Positions 10,064 through 25,886 of a stretch of DNA of 64,000 nt are shown in pieces; position 1 is the stretch's first letter, and each line of letters starts with the position of its first letter. The notes beneath the pieces were generated by a model. It did no database searches, was not told the origin of the DNA, and saw nothing but the letters and a program-made list of their open reading frames with translations. The DNA is from Arthrinium phaeospermum (Eukaryota > Ascomycota > Sordariomycetes > Amphisphaeriales > Apiosporaceae): assembly GCA_006503535.1 (NCBI GenBank), contig QYRS01000012.1:1956001-2020000 (forward strand), given 5' to 3'. The translations under genes were made by a program, and so were the position numbers.

Positions 10064-11125
10064 CTATTTCTTGGAGAGGACCTCCTGCACGGCCTTGAGC
10101 ACTTGCGCGTGCCCGCCGGCCGGCGCAGCCACAACACCCTTGTTGTTGGCCAGTGTCCGGCCCACCTTGAAATCTAATCTGTTTCCGTTCACATCCGTAA
10201 CTTGACCGCCGGCTTCGCGCACGATCAGGTCGCCCGCGGCGTGGTCCCAGATCTTCTCCTGGTAGGTAGCCTTGACCGGCAGGCGGAGGTAGATGTCGCC
10301 GGCGCCGCGAGCGATGGAGGCGTACTTGGCTTGCGAGTCCATGCGCACGCTGGGGGCGGTGATGCCGAGCTTGTTGGCGATGTCGGCCTGGTCGCCGTGG
10401 CTCGAGTGGCCGGCCTCGACGCTCTCACAGAAGTTGGCCTTGGCGATGTCGGTGATGGGGCGCATCGAGATCTTGTGCTCGGCCGCCAGAGCGCCCGTCG
10501 TCAGGGGTCGGCTCGTGGCGCCCTGGCCCAGCACGGCCGAGAAGAGGACGCCGCGACCCTCGTTGTCGTCGGCGTCGGTGCCGACATCGGCGCTCAGGGG
10601 CGCCTTGTCGTCGACGGGCAGGTTGGGGCAGCCCAGCACGCCGACCACGACCTCGCCGTCGACCATCAGCGCCAGGCACACGGCGTACTGGCCGCCGCGC
10701 AGGAAGCCCTTGGTGCCGTCGATGGGGTCGATGGCCCAGATGCGGCCCTTGGCGCCGCCCTGGCTGGCGCCCTCGTCCAGGCGCTTCAGCATGTCCTCGT
10801 CCGACTGGACGGCACCGCCCAGCGTCTCCTCGGCCTTAGCATCCTCGAGCTTGGCGGACTGCACGAGCTCCCAGACGGTCGAGCGCAGCTTCTCGTTGTT
10901 GCGCAGGTCGGCCGCCTCCTCCTCGGCCACGATCTCGTCGCTGGGGAAGTTGGCCTTGAGGGCCGCGATGATGAGCGCCTGAGCGCCGAAGTCGCCAATG
11001 GTGACGGGGGAGGCGTCGTCCTTGGAAAGAGTGCCCTTGGCCTTCTCGTGGAAGACGCGCTTCGTCAGACGGGTGGCCCGCTGCACCGCCAGCTGCGCGA
11101 CTTCGAGTTCCTTTTCGTAGGCCAT
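10064..11125 (-). CDS. 3'(2'),5'-bisphosphate nucleotidase (HAL2/MET22 type)
   Basis: From MAYEKELEVAQLAVQRA this frame encodes 353 residues, close to the usual length of yeast Met22. It carries the Li+-sensitive inositol-phosphatase-superfamily motifs: SPVTIGDFGAQ, EEE in IVAEEEAAD, IDPIDGTKGFLRGG (metal-binding DPIDGT) and KIWDHAAGDLIVREAGG (WDHAAG). The enzyme hydrolyses PAP to AMP and PAPS to APS, preventing PAP inhibition of sulfate assimilation and RNA processing, and it is a target of sodium and lithium. The open frame extends upstream to 11383 by 86 codons with a hydrophobic stretch (LLYILLPVLASMILI) that could anchor or target a longer form. Length comparison favours 11125. It is convergent with the uL6m gene, with about 195 nt between stops. 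Confidence 0.93.
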   Translation of the reverse strand: MAYEKELEVAQLAVQRATRLTKRVFHEKAKGTLSKDDASPVTIGDFGAQALIIAALKANFPSDEIVAEEEAADLRNNEKLRSTVWELVQSAKLEDAKAEETLGGAVQSDEDMLKRLDEGASQGGAKGRIWAIDPIDGTKGFLRGGQYAVCLALMVDGEVVVGVLGCPNLPVDDKAPLSADVGTDADDNEGRGVLFSAVLGQGATSRPLTTGALAAEHKISMRPITDIAKANFCESVEAGHSSHGDQADIANKLGITAPSVRMDSQAKYASIARGAGDIYLRLPVKATYQEKIWDHAAGDLIVREAGGQVTDVNGNRLDFKVGRTLANNKGVVAAPAGGHAQVLKAVQEVLSKK

Positions 11126-11383
11126 GTTCTTCTTCTTCACTTCTGTGATCTGTGTCGGGGAGTGAGAGGTAGTTGTTGTAGAGAAGGAGGATCGAGAGGT
11201 ATAAGCTGATGACGACGGCGGGTGTTGTAGTATGGAGGTGGTGGGGGTCGAGGCGAGGTGGGAGAAGAGGAGATTTAGGCGGGGCACTGCGCGGATTAGA
11301 ATCATGGACGCCAGCACGGGAAGCAGGATATATAATAGGGCCTTTTTGAAAGAGATAGGCCTCAATGGCAGGAATCGTGTCAT

Positions 11384-12266
11384 GAGTCGTCTGGTCGCAT
11401 TTGCTAAGTAAGCTGTTGCAATTTGAGGTGAGCTCCGCGATACAGTGATTGTTGACCAGGTCGTTGTTTTACCCGGTCGATGCGCCTATCGATGCTTCCT
11501 CCGATTGCATCACTGCAAGCAAGCTCCCGAATAGCCCCGCCATCAATAGTTCCTGTCTGCAGCATTAATAGTACCCCCAGTTATAGGTAGGACATTGAAC
11601 AGTTTCCCTTGCGTTGCTCAAATTACTGTGCATTTAACGCCAACTACTGCCGCTTAGAAGCAAATAGAATAGAATATGATGATGGCAGCCTTTTTGTTTC
11701 TCTTCATTAATTTGTATTTTGCAGGGAAACAGGTCAAACCATGCTGTGAGCGTACGAGACGTCGACTGAGCATCTACTTCGTATTGATTCTGGAAAACCC
11801 ACTAACGAGACCCCGCCATTACTCGATTAGGTTGATGCTCCAGAAGGCCTGAGCTTCGACTCGGCCAGTGCATTGCGGCGGTCACTTTACCGCAAATCGC
11901 AAGGCTTTGTTGCAGGGTCACCGTCGCCCCTCCGACCAGCAGGGATCTTTCTATTTACAAGGGATCCAACCTTCTCGATAACGCAAAAGAGCTTTCTTCG
12001 TTTCTGACTATTTGGCGATCTTCCCAACCGCATACAATTAATTAATTCAGCCTTGCGCTTGCTTCCATTCTCCACTACAGCCCTTTGTCTCGATATATCA
12101 AACCGACCCGTGGCTTGCTGCTTCCATCCAACAGCAACAGGTCGTTTTCTTTTCCTGCAAGTCCAAACTAGAGTCGCACGCAACCGCAACAGGCAGGCAT
12201 CGACCGCCAATCATCGAAGTACCATCCTTGGCGCATAGTGTTGGTGTCTCACCCACGAAAATCAAA
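11384..12266. other. bidirectional intergenic region
   Basis: About 880 nt between the HAL2-type gene and the C3HC gene, transcribed away from each other. The sequence just before 12267 is pyrimidine-rich. No gene or repeat was recognised. Confidence 0.45.
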
Positions 12267-13950
12267 ATGAATGCTACCAAGCGGAAGTTCAACACCCTCC
12301 TTCAGGGCCTGGGTGGGAAATCATCCGCCACCAGCCTTCCGTCCGACAACTTCGATGACCTAGACGAATCTACGATGGTTAGACACAACGATCTGGCCAC
12401 GGCCACTGCTTCCGTCTTGAACCGGACACCAACGGCCGGCTCAACCGCCAGCGCCGAATCGACGCGAGCTCCAGTCTCGGCTTTGACGGCCGAGCTCCTA
12501 TCCAAACGACGGCGCACAGGTGTGCCTGGATCGACACCAGTGAACGAACCGGGCGCGACGATAAGAACTCTCGTCTCCAACGTCACTGTCCGAAAGTCGA
12601 CATCCAGCCGGGTCCCGAACAACCTCCCCTCCGAACCTCCGCGATACTGTCCTAGCGATCGCGCTCAGCTCATTAAGCGGCTCGCGACTTTCTCGGAGCT
12701 GACGGAGTGGACACCTAAGCCGGACAAGGTCAACGAGATCGAGTGGGCGAAGCGAGGTTGGATCTGCTCCGGCAAAGAAACGGTGCGCTGTTCGCTTTGC
12801 AACAAGGAGCTGGTGGTGAATACGAGCAGAAGGGGTTCTCAAGGGTCAGATGTCTCGGGGTCCGAGTTCGAGGAGGCGCTGGGCAATAAGTTTGCCGAAC
12901 TTATCGTTGAAGCTCACCAGGAAGACTGTCTTTGGCGGAGGCGTGGCTGCGATGGTAAGGATTCTCAGCATGTCACTGCTTGACCTCCTATAACCGATTA
13001 CTAACTACTTGAAAGATACCCTGCTGCGACTCAGCTTGACCAGCCCGCAAACAGCCCTGCCCGAGCTCCGGCAACGTTACGACGAGCTGTGCATGCGCCC
13101 AGCCTTCCTTCCGTACTTTTTCAACCTTCGACTTCCAGATGCAATGCAGCTGAAGATGGTCAAGTCACACTTGCCGACCACCTTCTTCACCGATCCGCCA
13201 CCGCCCAAAACAAATCCCCCGGCGTCGAGACCGAATGATGTGGCTTTGGCTCTCGCCCTAACCGGATGGCAGGGTCTCTCGAACCCACGTATTGGACAAG
13301 TCCCGAATTCTGCCTCATGTGCAACATGCATGCGTCGCTTGGGATTGTGGATGTTCAAGAGCAGAGAGGTCAACCCAGAGACGAGACAGGTCATTATCCC
13401 AGCACCGATGGACCATCTAGATCCGGTCCGCGAACATCGCTTCTTCTGCCCCTGGCGAAGTGCGGCTAGCCAGAGGAACCCTGGAAGCAACATTGCCGAG
13501 GCGGAAGACAAGATGGCATGGGAGATTCTACTACAGACTCTACGCAACTCGGCCTACCTACGCAACCAGGGTAGCCACAAGAAGTCCACGACTCCTCGCC
13601 ACGGTAGGAGCAAGAGCTCCAACGCCCCCACCACACCCACGCCTAACGCCGCATCCTCCCCTGGAGAGAGGCCTGGAACCGCTGGCGGTTCCGAACTGAC
13701 TGACGAACAGCTTATGATGCTGGGTAGCCCTGACACGATGGACGGCGAAGAGGATGAAGGCGCCGAGGACAAGAAGCGTTGGGCAAGACTGCGGAGGGTC
13801 AAGAGCCTGTTCGAGACCAAGGCAGGGAAGCAGCTCCGTCGGCTGAGCCGTCCGGGAAGCGTGGTCAGTCAGCGGCCGGATACCGCGAAGAGTGCGACGC
13901 CATCGCACCCGGACACGCCTACCACGGCGACCGCGGTCGGAGCAGAATGA
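12267..13950 (+). CDS. C3HC zinc-finger protein (Rsm1/NIPA-like)
   Basis: Two exons (12267-12954 and 13016-13950) join across a 61-nt intron with a CTAACTAC branch site, giving 540 residues. The N-terminal 130 residues are Ser/Thr-rich with a basic KRRR patch, consistent with nuclear localisation. The zinc finger spans about residues 130-240: RYCPSDRAQLIKRLATF, W.CSGKETVRCSLCNKEL with its CxxC pair, then HQEDCLWRRRGCD with HxxxC. A second CATCMRRLGLW and HRFFCPW region forms the C-terminal half seen in Rsm1. The tail is low-complexity Pro/Thr/Ser with an acidic GEEDEGAEDKKR patch. Yeast Rsm1 is involved in mRNA export and the animal relative NIPA is an F-box-type protein; which role applies here is not shown by sequence. 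Confidence 0.88.
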
Positions 13951-15101
13951 ATAAAGGAAGAAGTGAAGAAGGAAGCTTGACGTTTGTGATCCGGTTCTCG
14001 ATTAATGATTGATTGGTTGGAAGGGGATGGGTAATGAGAATGTCACTGTGTATTATTCTAATATGTACTTGTAGCCTCGTATATAGCTAGCGTTGCTCGT
14101 TTTCGCGTAATTACGTCCTTTTGCCATGACTTGCCGCGTTGAGAAACGAACTACCAGAGTCCACGTTTGGTGCACCATGAAGAAAGAAGCAGACAGTTCT
14201 TCAGCTTGATAAGAGCCTGAGGGCTATCACGGACCCAGAGCAAAACTTCTACCAATGCCATGGACCTTTGATGCTGGATAATGGTTTAGCCAGTGACACG
14301 TCAAGTGCGGATAAGCATAACTTGCCGGCATGACGGCATGTTCCGCGTCCAAGGTGAGATCATTTGGGTCCGTCCCTGTCCGATTGACGAGGGAGTACTC
14401 TGTAATCAAGGCACGAAACTGGCAACAGCAGAACCCTCTGGGTCACTATATCGCGCAAATTTGTCAAATATATCCATGGTAGCTGGAACACAACAGCTTG
14501 GCATCGCGGCAGGTGCCTTCAAAAAGGGCAAGACCCGTTGTAAACATGTACGAGTCAGGTCAGGGAGCCACCTTGGACGGTCGCCGTGCTGGGCCTTACC
14601 GCAACGCCCGGCTGCCCATGTTGTTTTTGTCAGCAAGTGCTCATCCCACCGGGAACGATGGTGCTTGCGGTGTAGTAGTGGCCGCGATGGGCCCGACCGG
14701 CGTCGGAATTTGGCTTACGCGGATAGCGGGCCGTGGTGGGTTATGCAATCGCCAAGATTCGAGATGGCGATGGCGATGCCAACGGTCCACCTGGATCCTG
14801 GCAGAGACCCGAGGTTGTTCGGGAGGCCGGCCAATGAACGTGGCGGTTTTGCAATCGTGCCGAGATAAGGAGGGATGGATCTAGGGTCGTACTCTCTGAC
14901 CTTTGCAAAGTCGAAATTTTCTCTTCCAGAGTCGGGGATCGACACGACACCCCCTGGTACGGAAGGAAGCCCGTGCGATGAAAGCCGACGATGTATAAGA
15001 ATGCTGTCGAAACGCCCAAAGAGGCGCCTGCTCCAGCCAACCCAAGCCGATCTCCCTACGCCCAGCAGTCTTGGATCATTCGAGTACTCCTCTAGGTCAA
15101 A
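13951..15101. other. intergenic, no gene supported
   Basis: About 1.15 kb. Open frames of 100-200 codons exist on both strands, including one at 14293-14868 on the plus strand, but they have no domain and unlikely composition. The last few hundred bases must be the dioxygenase promoter. Confidence 0.45.
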
Positions 15102-16337
15102 ATGAAGTTCAGCACGCTCCTCGTCGCCGGCTCCAGCCTCCTCTCGGCCGCCGTCGTCCAGGCCCATGGAGACGCCATCCTGCCCCGTTCCGAGGTCCAG
15201 CGCCGCGACCAGCTGGCTCGGCGATGTGCCGGCGCCGCCGGCGCCTTCAATGCTAAGCGCATGGCCAAGCGCAGCAGCGTGGTCAAGCGCCAGGCCACTA
15301 CCGCCCCCGAGGCCGAGACGCACTACAAGGGCATCCAGAACGAGACGTGCGTCATGACGCCCGAGGTCATCATGGGGCCCTACGTCTGGCCCATGTCCCA
15401 GTTGATCCGGACTGATGTAAGCTACTCAGAAGTTTCCCCTTCTGCCCGTGCTTGGTGATTCTCTTGTGTGTTCTGACAATACCACACAATAGATGTCCGA
15501 GGACCAGCCCGGTGTCCCCTTGACTCTGGATATCGGCGTCCTGGACATGGCTACCTGCGAGCCCCTCCAGAACGCCATGGTCAGGTACGTGAGCCCCTGC
15601 CCTTTTTAATGACACCTCCCTCTTGCTTGAAGGATCGGACTCTGACATGACCGTGTTAGCCTCTGGCACTGTAACGCCACCGGAGACTACTCGTCCTTCG
15701 AGGAGCTGGACGAGAACCTCACCTTCACGGAGCTCAAGGAGAAGCTCGGCCTGACCAACGTGACCTACGGCGTCACCGACCTGCACACCGGCAACTCCAC
15801 CTGGCTGCGCGGCATGTACCCCACCAACAAGGAGGGCATGATGGAGGTAAGTCTTGCCTGCTTGGGGAAGCATATTTCCTCCTTTGACTCAAGTTCTCCC
15901 CAACCCAACCACCACGTACTCACACATACAACCCGAAACAGATGAAGACCGTCTTCCCCGGCTTCTACGCCGGCCGCGCCATCCACATCCACAGCCAAGT
16001 CTTCACGCACTGGACCCTGGCCCCCAACGGCACGCTGCGCTCGGGCGACCTGGTCAGCACGGGACAGCTGTACTTTGGCGAGGAGCTGACGCAGCAGGTC
16101 ATGGCGCTCGAGCCGTACGCGCGCCACACGCAGATCCAGCGCACCGGCAACGACGTCGACAAGTTCATCGGCGGCAGCATGGCGGGCGGCTACAGCCCCT
16201 TTGTCGCCGTCGAGCCCCTCGACGGCCAGGACGTCACCAAGGGCATGGTCGGCTACATCACCCTGGGGGTCGACACCGCGAACCTGTCGCGGCCGCCCAA
16301 CTACATCGAGCCGGCTTCGCCGATCGAGAAGAAGTAG
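15102..16337 (+). CDS. secreted intradiol ring-cleavage dioxygenase
   Basis: Four exons (15102-15416, 15493-15584, 15660-15846, 15942-16337) give 329 residues, all in phase. A signal peptide (MKFSTLLVAGSSLLSAAVVQA) precedes a basic, probably processed propeptide rich in KR and RR pairs. The catalytic domain has GPYVWP, LWHCNATGDYSSF, FPGFYAGRAIHIH and a C-terminal GYITLGVD. The likely non-haem Fe(III) ligands are the tyrosines of GPY and the region around FYAGR, plus the two histidines of IHIH. Relatives include fungal extracellular catechol and protocatechuate dioxygenases that open catechol rings between the hydroxyls. It could act outside the cell on plant phenolics. The gene is convergent with a P450 275 nt away, which may be chance. 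Confidence 0.92.
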
Positions 16338-16612
16338 ATGTCGGGGTCCCCGGGTCTGGAGTTGCTTAGTCCGCTGCGATGATGGCTTTGGAATGTCGCG
16401 TTGCTATTGCAGAACGAAGAGCTATGAGATACGAGATGGAGCTCAAAAGTAGAAAGTAGACACGAACAGATACGAACTGGAATGACCAAGCTGCAATCAT
16501 GCGGAACGATTCAACTTCATCCATCAATTAGCTATCATCATGACGTCTTTAATTCTTGATCTTTGAAATCTCGTATCTAGCAACTTGTCTGGTAATGATG
16601 TTGGGCGAGTCA

Positions 16613-18492
16613 TTAGTTCAACTCTGCAGAGTGTGTCGCTCTCATATCTTGAGACCCCCTCCACTGCCGATCCTCAACACGCAACGCCGCCTGCGCCGAG
16701 CTCCACTCCTCGCGGACGACTCGGGCACGCTGCTCGCTCCGAGGCACGACATTGGCCGGGAACGGCGCCGGAGCGACCGCCAGTCCACCAACGAGCGCCT
16801 CGGGGTCGGGGGTGATGTCTCCTTGACCGTTCGGGTCCGCCGCCTTGCCGATGGTGAAAGCCCACAGGATTCTGGCAATTGAGAGAAACAGCGAGTTCTC
16901 GGCCAGGTCGACGCCCTGGCACATCCGCCGCCCCGCGCCGAAGACGTAGTGGTCGCGCTCGTTTGGGTCGGGCGAGAGCATGGATTCCCTCATTGATTTG
17001 GTGTCTTGCAGGTAGCGGGAGGGGTCGAAGTCTCGCGGTTTCGGGTGCCGGGCGGGGTCCATATGGATACCCCTGATTGTGTAAGTACGTCTATACCAAG
17101 GAGTGCTGCGTGCTCAGTTGACTCACGGACGAGAAGAACTTACCAGACGTTGAGGAAGACCATGGCGCCCTTGGGGATATGATAGCCCATGTACTCGTCA
17201 TCTTGAGTTGTGGCATGGGGAATGCCCATGACCGGCATGGGCATCCAGCGGCATGTTTCCTTGATACACGCATGAACATAGGGTAATGATGCTGCGTCTT
17301 CTTTGGCGGGAAGTCTGTCGCCGCAAACTCGGTCAAGCTCTTCCTGGGCCCTTTCCTGTACCCGAGGGAAAAGTACCATAGCTTGAACAAAGGCGCTCAG
17401 CTCGGCAGCTACCGTGTCACTGCCGGCAGTAAGAAGAATGCCACAGATGAAAGCAGCCAGCTCATCCGAAAAACCTTCTTTTTCTTGTGCTTGCAGAAGG
17501 TCGTGGGCAAAACAAGGCTGTTAGGTTTCGGTAGTTAGCCAAGCACACAACGCCTTTCTTTCTATCTACACTCACATGGACAGTCTCGTCGAGAATACGA
17601 GCTTTTGCACCGTTCCAGTGCTCGAGGAATATCGCCAGCTGCTTCTTGTAAGAAGCTCGGGCGTATCGGCGCGTCGGGAACATGACATCGGGCAACCACT
17701 GCAGGGCCGGGTAGATGTCGGCCAACGCCGTCATCGTCTGCCCTTCCAACGCAGACCACTCGGCGAAGCATTCGTGCAGTCGGACCAGGTTCGGGTCCGA
17801 CGAGCGGGGCGTGCGGAAGCCGAAGACCATCTGGGAGGTGAAGGAGTAGGCGTAGCGGCTGATGTGCCCCCGGAACGCTTCTGGCGACTCCAGAAGGGAG
17901 TGGAGAAGTTGCCTGTTCTCGAGCTCCAAGTAGGGGTAGTACCGTTTGGCGGCCTTGGTGTTCAAGTGGTTGGCAAAGACGCGATGGCACTTCTTCCAAG
18001 TATCGTTGTATTGCTATGCCTGCATGTTAGCTAAGTAGGCATACGGTACACCGCGGGTTCGACAAGACAGCTGTACCATGCCGGCAAAATGCAGCCCTCC
18101 AGTTGATATATCTGAGATGTAAGAGACTGGTCTAGACGAGTATATGTGGCCTCGCTTGTCCAGGAGATCCTTGACCGTCTCAGGCGAAGTTAGGACGATG
18201 ACGGGCTTGCTTCCCATGAACACTGTGAAAATCGGTCTGGTTTTCCAGTACAGCGCTTGTCAATTGTGCGTTGCCCCCAATCCCAGGAAGACCATACTCA
18301 CCCATACGTTTGTGTCCATCTTTGAAATTGGAGCCATCGCTTTTGGGCTGGGATCTGGTGTAGATTGCCGATGAGAGGGAGTGCTGGGGGCCCCGGAGGG
18401 AGTCCTCTCATCTTTCTGCTAGACCACCAGGACTGGATAAATGCCAAGAGAATGAAGGAGGCGATAGCGATCGAATACAGGTGATAGTCCAT
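16613..18492 (-). CDS. cytochrome P450 monooxygenase, five exons
   Basis: Exons 18302-18492, 18077-18236, 17576-18013, 17144-17517 and 16613-17072 join in frame for 540 residues. An N-terminal membrane anchor (YSIAIASFILLAFIQSWW) is followed by the proline-rich hinge GLPPGPPALPLIGN. The I-helix AGSDT, the K-helix ExxR (KETCRW), IPHATTQDDEYMGYHIPKG and the haem loop FGAGRRMCQG with its Cys ligand are all present. The profile resembles fungal class II microsomal P450s of the O-methylsterigmatocystin oxidoreductase-like type, which need a P450 reductase; the substrate is unknown. The tail after the usual C-terminus is about 25 residues longer and polar. An in-frame ATG eight codons upstream (18516) is an alternative start. 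Confidence 0.93.
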
Positions 18493-22843
<4,351 letters not shown>

Positions 22844-23785
22844 ATGTGATGGATTGGATCGGTGGCGACACCAAAGAGCAAGGATTCTGCCTGTGCTTGG
22901 CATCATAGTGCCTACGTCAACATCCTGGATATGTGACATGTTTCGAATGAGAAACATGTTTGGATCATTTCCCGATTGCACTTTAGCGATTATATTCAAG
23001 ATTTCGAAGAGCCAGCGGCCCAATTGCGCACAATCCACAATACAGAGCTTGCTTGTTAGATCCGAGGACTGCAGGGGATATGTGACAAACCAAATGCATT
23101 CTTGGTGGAAACACACATGGCCATCATGAAGGGGGGTTACTTGAGCATTCGGCCACAGCATATGCAGTGACTGCTACTCAAGGTATGTACAAGTAGGGTA
23201 CAGCATACAGTGCATGCGATCTCTTGACAGGCGGATAGGCGGCTTGTCTAATGCATGTTTTAAGCCTAGTACTGCATCATGTCCCGAATATGAAATGCGA
23301 CCGCGCTTCAATCTGGCAAGCGATAATGGATGAAAAGAAGGCATGATAAAAGGAACCAAATCAAAACACGATACCACAATCCTTAAACTCTCTTGCGCAG
23401 CCTGTGACTTGCTTTTTACCTATTGATGCATGCAAATGCAACTGCACGTACGTAGTAATCATGTAATGCCTAGATGCATATTCTACCTTATTATTTTAGT
23501 AGGTGGATGAGCAAGCAAGCGGTTGGCAAATAAAGGTGGGCCCCACTCCGCCAGGACCTCTTATCTTATCCGACCCTGGCATCAACTTTAGCTGGTCTTG
23601 TCGGTATTTCATCAGCGCCTCTATCCCGTCCATCCAATCCAACGTTTGCATGTTTACCTAGTGCGACTTGAACCGCCGTCGTATCTCACGACAATTCCAC
23701 TTCAGGACACCACACTCAAAGCCGAAGACTCTTTTTCGACAAGTCCCATCACCATCGACAACAACACCAACATCCAAACCACAAG
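22844..23785. other. intergenic between kinase and SF3A2 genes
   Basis: About 940 nt holding the kinase 3' region and SF3A2 promoter. No gene or repeat was recognised. Confidence 0.5.
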
Positions 23786-24526
23786 ATGGATTACCAGAAC
23801 CGCGCCGGTTCCAAGTTCGGCGGCGGTGGTGTCGCCTCGAGCAGCGCTACCACCGCTGATCGCCGCGAACGCCTGCGCAAGCTCGCGCTCGAGACCATCG
23901 ACCTCGACAAAGACCCCTACTTCTTCAAGAACCACGTCGGCTCTTTCGAATGCCGCCTCTGTCTCACGGTACACCAAAACGACGGCTCCTACCTCGCCCA
24001 CACCCAGGGCAAGAAGCATCAGACCAACCTAGCGCGCCGCGCCGCCAAGGAGCAGAAGGAAGGAAAAGGCCAGATCGACGAGCGGACGGGCCTGCCGGTG
24101 GGCGTAGTGGGCGCCGGGTTCGGGGCGCTGGGGCTGGGGGGCGCGAAGCGCAACGTGGTCAAGATCGGGCGGCCGGGGTACAAGATCACCAAGGTGCGGG
24201 ACGCGGTGACGCGGCAGCAGGGCCTGCTGTTCCAGCTGCAGTACCCCGAGATCTCGGGCGGGGAGGTGCCGAAAGTCCGGTTCATGAGCGCGTTCGAGCA
24301 GCGCGTCGACGACCCGCCCGACAAGAACTTCCAGTACATGCTCGTGGCCGCGGAGCCGTACGAGACGTGCGGGTTCAAGCTGCAGGCGCGCGAGATCGAC
24401 CGCACGGGGGAGCGGTACTGGACTTGGTGGGACAAGGACCTCAAGGAGTTTTGGGTGCAGGTCATGTTCCTGACGGAGCGCGAGGAGCGGTACGTCGGCG
24501 TGCCGGGTCTGCCGGGCAGGCGGTAG
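23786..24526 (+). CDS. splicing factor SF3A subunit 2 (SAP62/Prp11)
   Basis: A single exon encoding 246 residues. It begins MDYQNRAGSKFGGGGVASSS, the near-invariant SF3A2 start, then RRERLRKLALETIDL.KDPYF. The matrin-type C2H2 zinc finger is FECRLCLTVHQNDGSYLAH followed by KKHQTN. Further conserved blocks are RPGYKITKVRD, LLFQLQYPEI, PKVRFMSAFEQRV and YWTWWDKDLKEFWVQVMF. In the U2 snRNP the protein joins SF3A1 and SF3A3 and helps position U2 at the branch site. The length is normal for fungi, which lack the proline-rich tail of animals. No introns are needed. Confidence 0.96.
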   Translation: MDYQNRAGSKFGGGGVASSSATTADRRERLRKLALETIDLDKDPYFFKNHVGSFECRLCLTVHQNDGSYLAHTQGKKHQTNLARRAAKEQKEGKGQIDERTGLPVGVVGAGFGALGLGGAKRNVVKIGRPGYKITKVRDAVTRQQGLLFQLQYPEISGGEVPKVRFMSAFEQRVDDPPDKNFQYMLVAAEPYETCGFKLQAREIDRTGERYWTWWDKDLKEFWVQVMFLTEREERYVGVPGLPGRR

Positions 24527-25154
24527 AGGAAGGAGGCAGGAAACGAGATGGCTTCACGCGAGGCTAGTTCGTGTGCTCTAGATTGATTGACAAAAAGACG
24601 GAGGCGAGATGCGAAGCAAATGCTGCTATGGCATGTACGATACGCCAAGACTGGCTTGGCCGGACACACATAATGATACCACAAGATTTCACGTTCTCAC
24701 CTTTTCGATGGCCGATGTTACGATATGAATAAGCTGGCGATCGTTCATCGCGTTTGGTCCCCGCAGTGGGCGGCAAAGTGCGGTTCGGTTCAGGAGCTCC
24801 AGGCTGACCCGGCTGTTCGGACATGCTGGTTGGGGACCTGCAGGTCAACAAGTCTCGACACTTCAGCTTGACGCGGCTACCGCTGCTTGATCACTGTGTC
24901 TTAAATGAGCTGTTCCGAGCCGCTGCACGCCATGGGTCAAGTTCGACGGGACGTAATTAGACAAGCATTCTTGTCTCAATAGTCCGACAAAAAGCAAGTA
25001 GAAAGAAGGGATGAGATTTGAGGACGGATGGGTTCGATCAAATATAGCGCGTCGCTTCTTCCCCAGTATACTCATGGAATTTAATCAAATCATGTTTACT
25101 TTCGTGCACGTTTGATTGTCGTGAAGTGAATTCTTACCTATTTTTATACTCGTC
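24527..25154. other. intergenic, nothing seen
   Basis: About 630 nt of AT-richer sequence between SF3A2 and the next open frame. No feature was recognised. Confidence 0.5.
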
Positions 25155-25886
25155 ATGCACCACCCTAAGAACACGGAAGGCCCCTTGGGCGACCACTGCG
25201 TCTGCCACTACCCGGACGATAGTACTCAGACTTGGCTCATTGATGATGACGAGCAGCCGGAAGAAGGTCATGATGCCATGTTCTCCTATGACGATGAGGC
25301 GGCCGAGCTTTACAATGCCACTACAGCGAATAATGTCGACGGCAGCATTGAAACGGCACATGATACTATCGACATCCCGCTCCACTACACGGCCCAAGGC
25401 GAGGCTATCCAGGCTCTGTACTGTGCCTGCTTCGTGGTCGACGACTCGCTGGGAGACGACGACTTATCTTCCCCCTCCTCGATCAAGGGAGGTGTGGCGG
25501 ATCCCCTATTTGCGGGCGCCGTGGTCCTGAACCATACCTCGGGGGACTACGACTATATCCACCTGCAGAGCGAGTTTGGTGGTTTGACGAAAGCCTCGGT
25601 CATGTTGACGCCACGACCGCAACCACAAGCACAGTTGGAGGACGAGACGACTCTGCCTCCCTCACTACATCTGGCTCCTCACAGCGACGGGATTACGACG
25701 AGTGGTGGCAATGGTATCTTGGGGACTGCTCTGGAAAGGAAGACTGGGCTGGGTCGGTACAGTGGAATGATGGTGTTTATGCTGGCGGTCATCTCGGTGC
25801 TGGCTTTGCTGCGCTTGGTGCGGAAGACGCGGGACGTGCCAGGTTGGCGGACGGGACGGGGGGTTTCGCGGAGTCGTTACGTTTGA
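25155..25886 (+). CDS. uncharacterised single-pass membrane protein candidate
   Basis: A single open frame of 243 residues that I do not recognise. The N-terminus has a HCVCHYPDD cluster and is strongly acidic through residue 90. The middle has LFAGAVVLNHTSGDYDYIH and a Pro/Thr linker. A hydrophobic stretch near residue 215 (YSGMMVFMLAVISVLALLRLV) is followed by a basic tail (RKTRDVPGWRTGRG), suggesting a C-terminal anchor with the acidic part outside the cytosol. There is no obvious signal peptide, so an upstream exon could be missing. The GC content and frame length favour a real gene, but no domain supports a function. Confidence 0.55.
   Translation: MHHPKNTEGPLGDHCVCHYPDDSTQTWLIDDDEQPEEGHDAMFSYDDEAAELYNATTANNVDGSIETAHDTIDIPLHYTAQGEAIQALYCACFVVDDSLGDDDLSSPSSIKGGVADPLFAGAVVLNHTSGDYDYIHLQSEFGGLTKASVMLTPRPQPQAQLEDETTLPPSLHLAPHSDGITTSGGNGILGTALERKTGLGRYSGMMVFMLAVISVLALLRLVRKTRDVPGWRTGRGVSRSRYV

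Noticed and set aside
10202..11209. 335-codon plus-strand open frame
   Set aside because: It is the antisense shadow of the bisphosphate nucleotidase; GC-rich codons leave the opposite strand open.
14293..14868. 191-codon plus-strand open frame upstream of the dioxygenase
   Set aside because: No domain, no supporting splice pattern and an overlapping equally long frame on the other strand.
16338..16612. Search for a shared terminator between convergent dioxygenase and P450 genes
   Set aside because: No hairpin or clear polyadenylation signal could be distinguished by eye.
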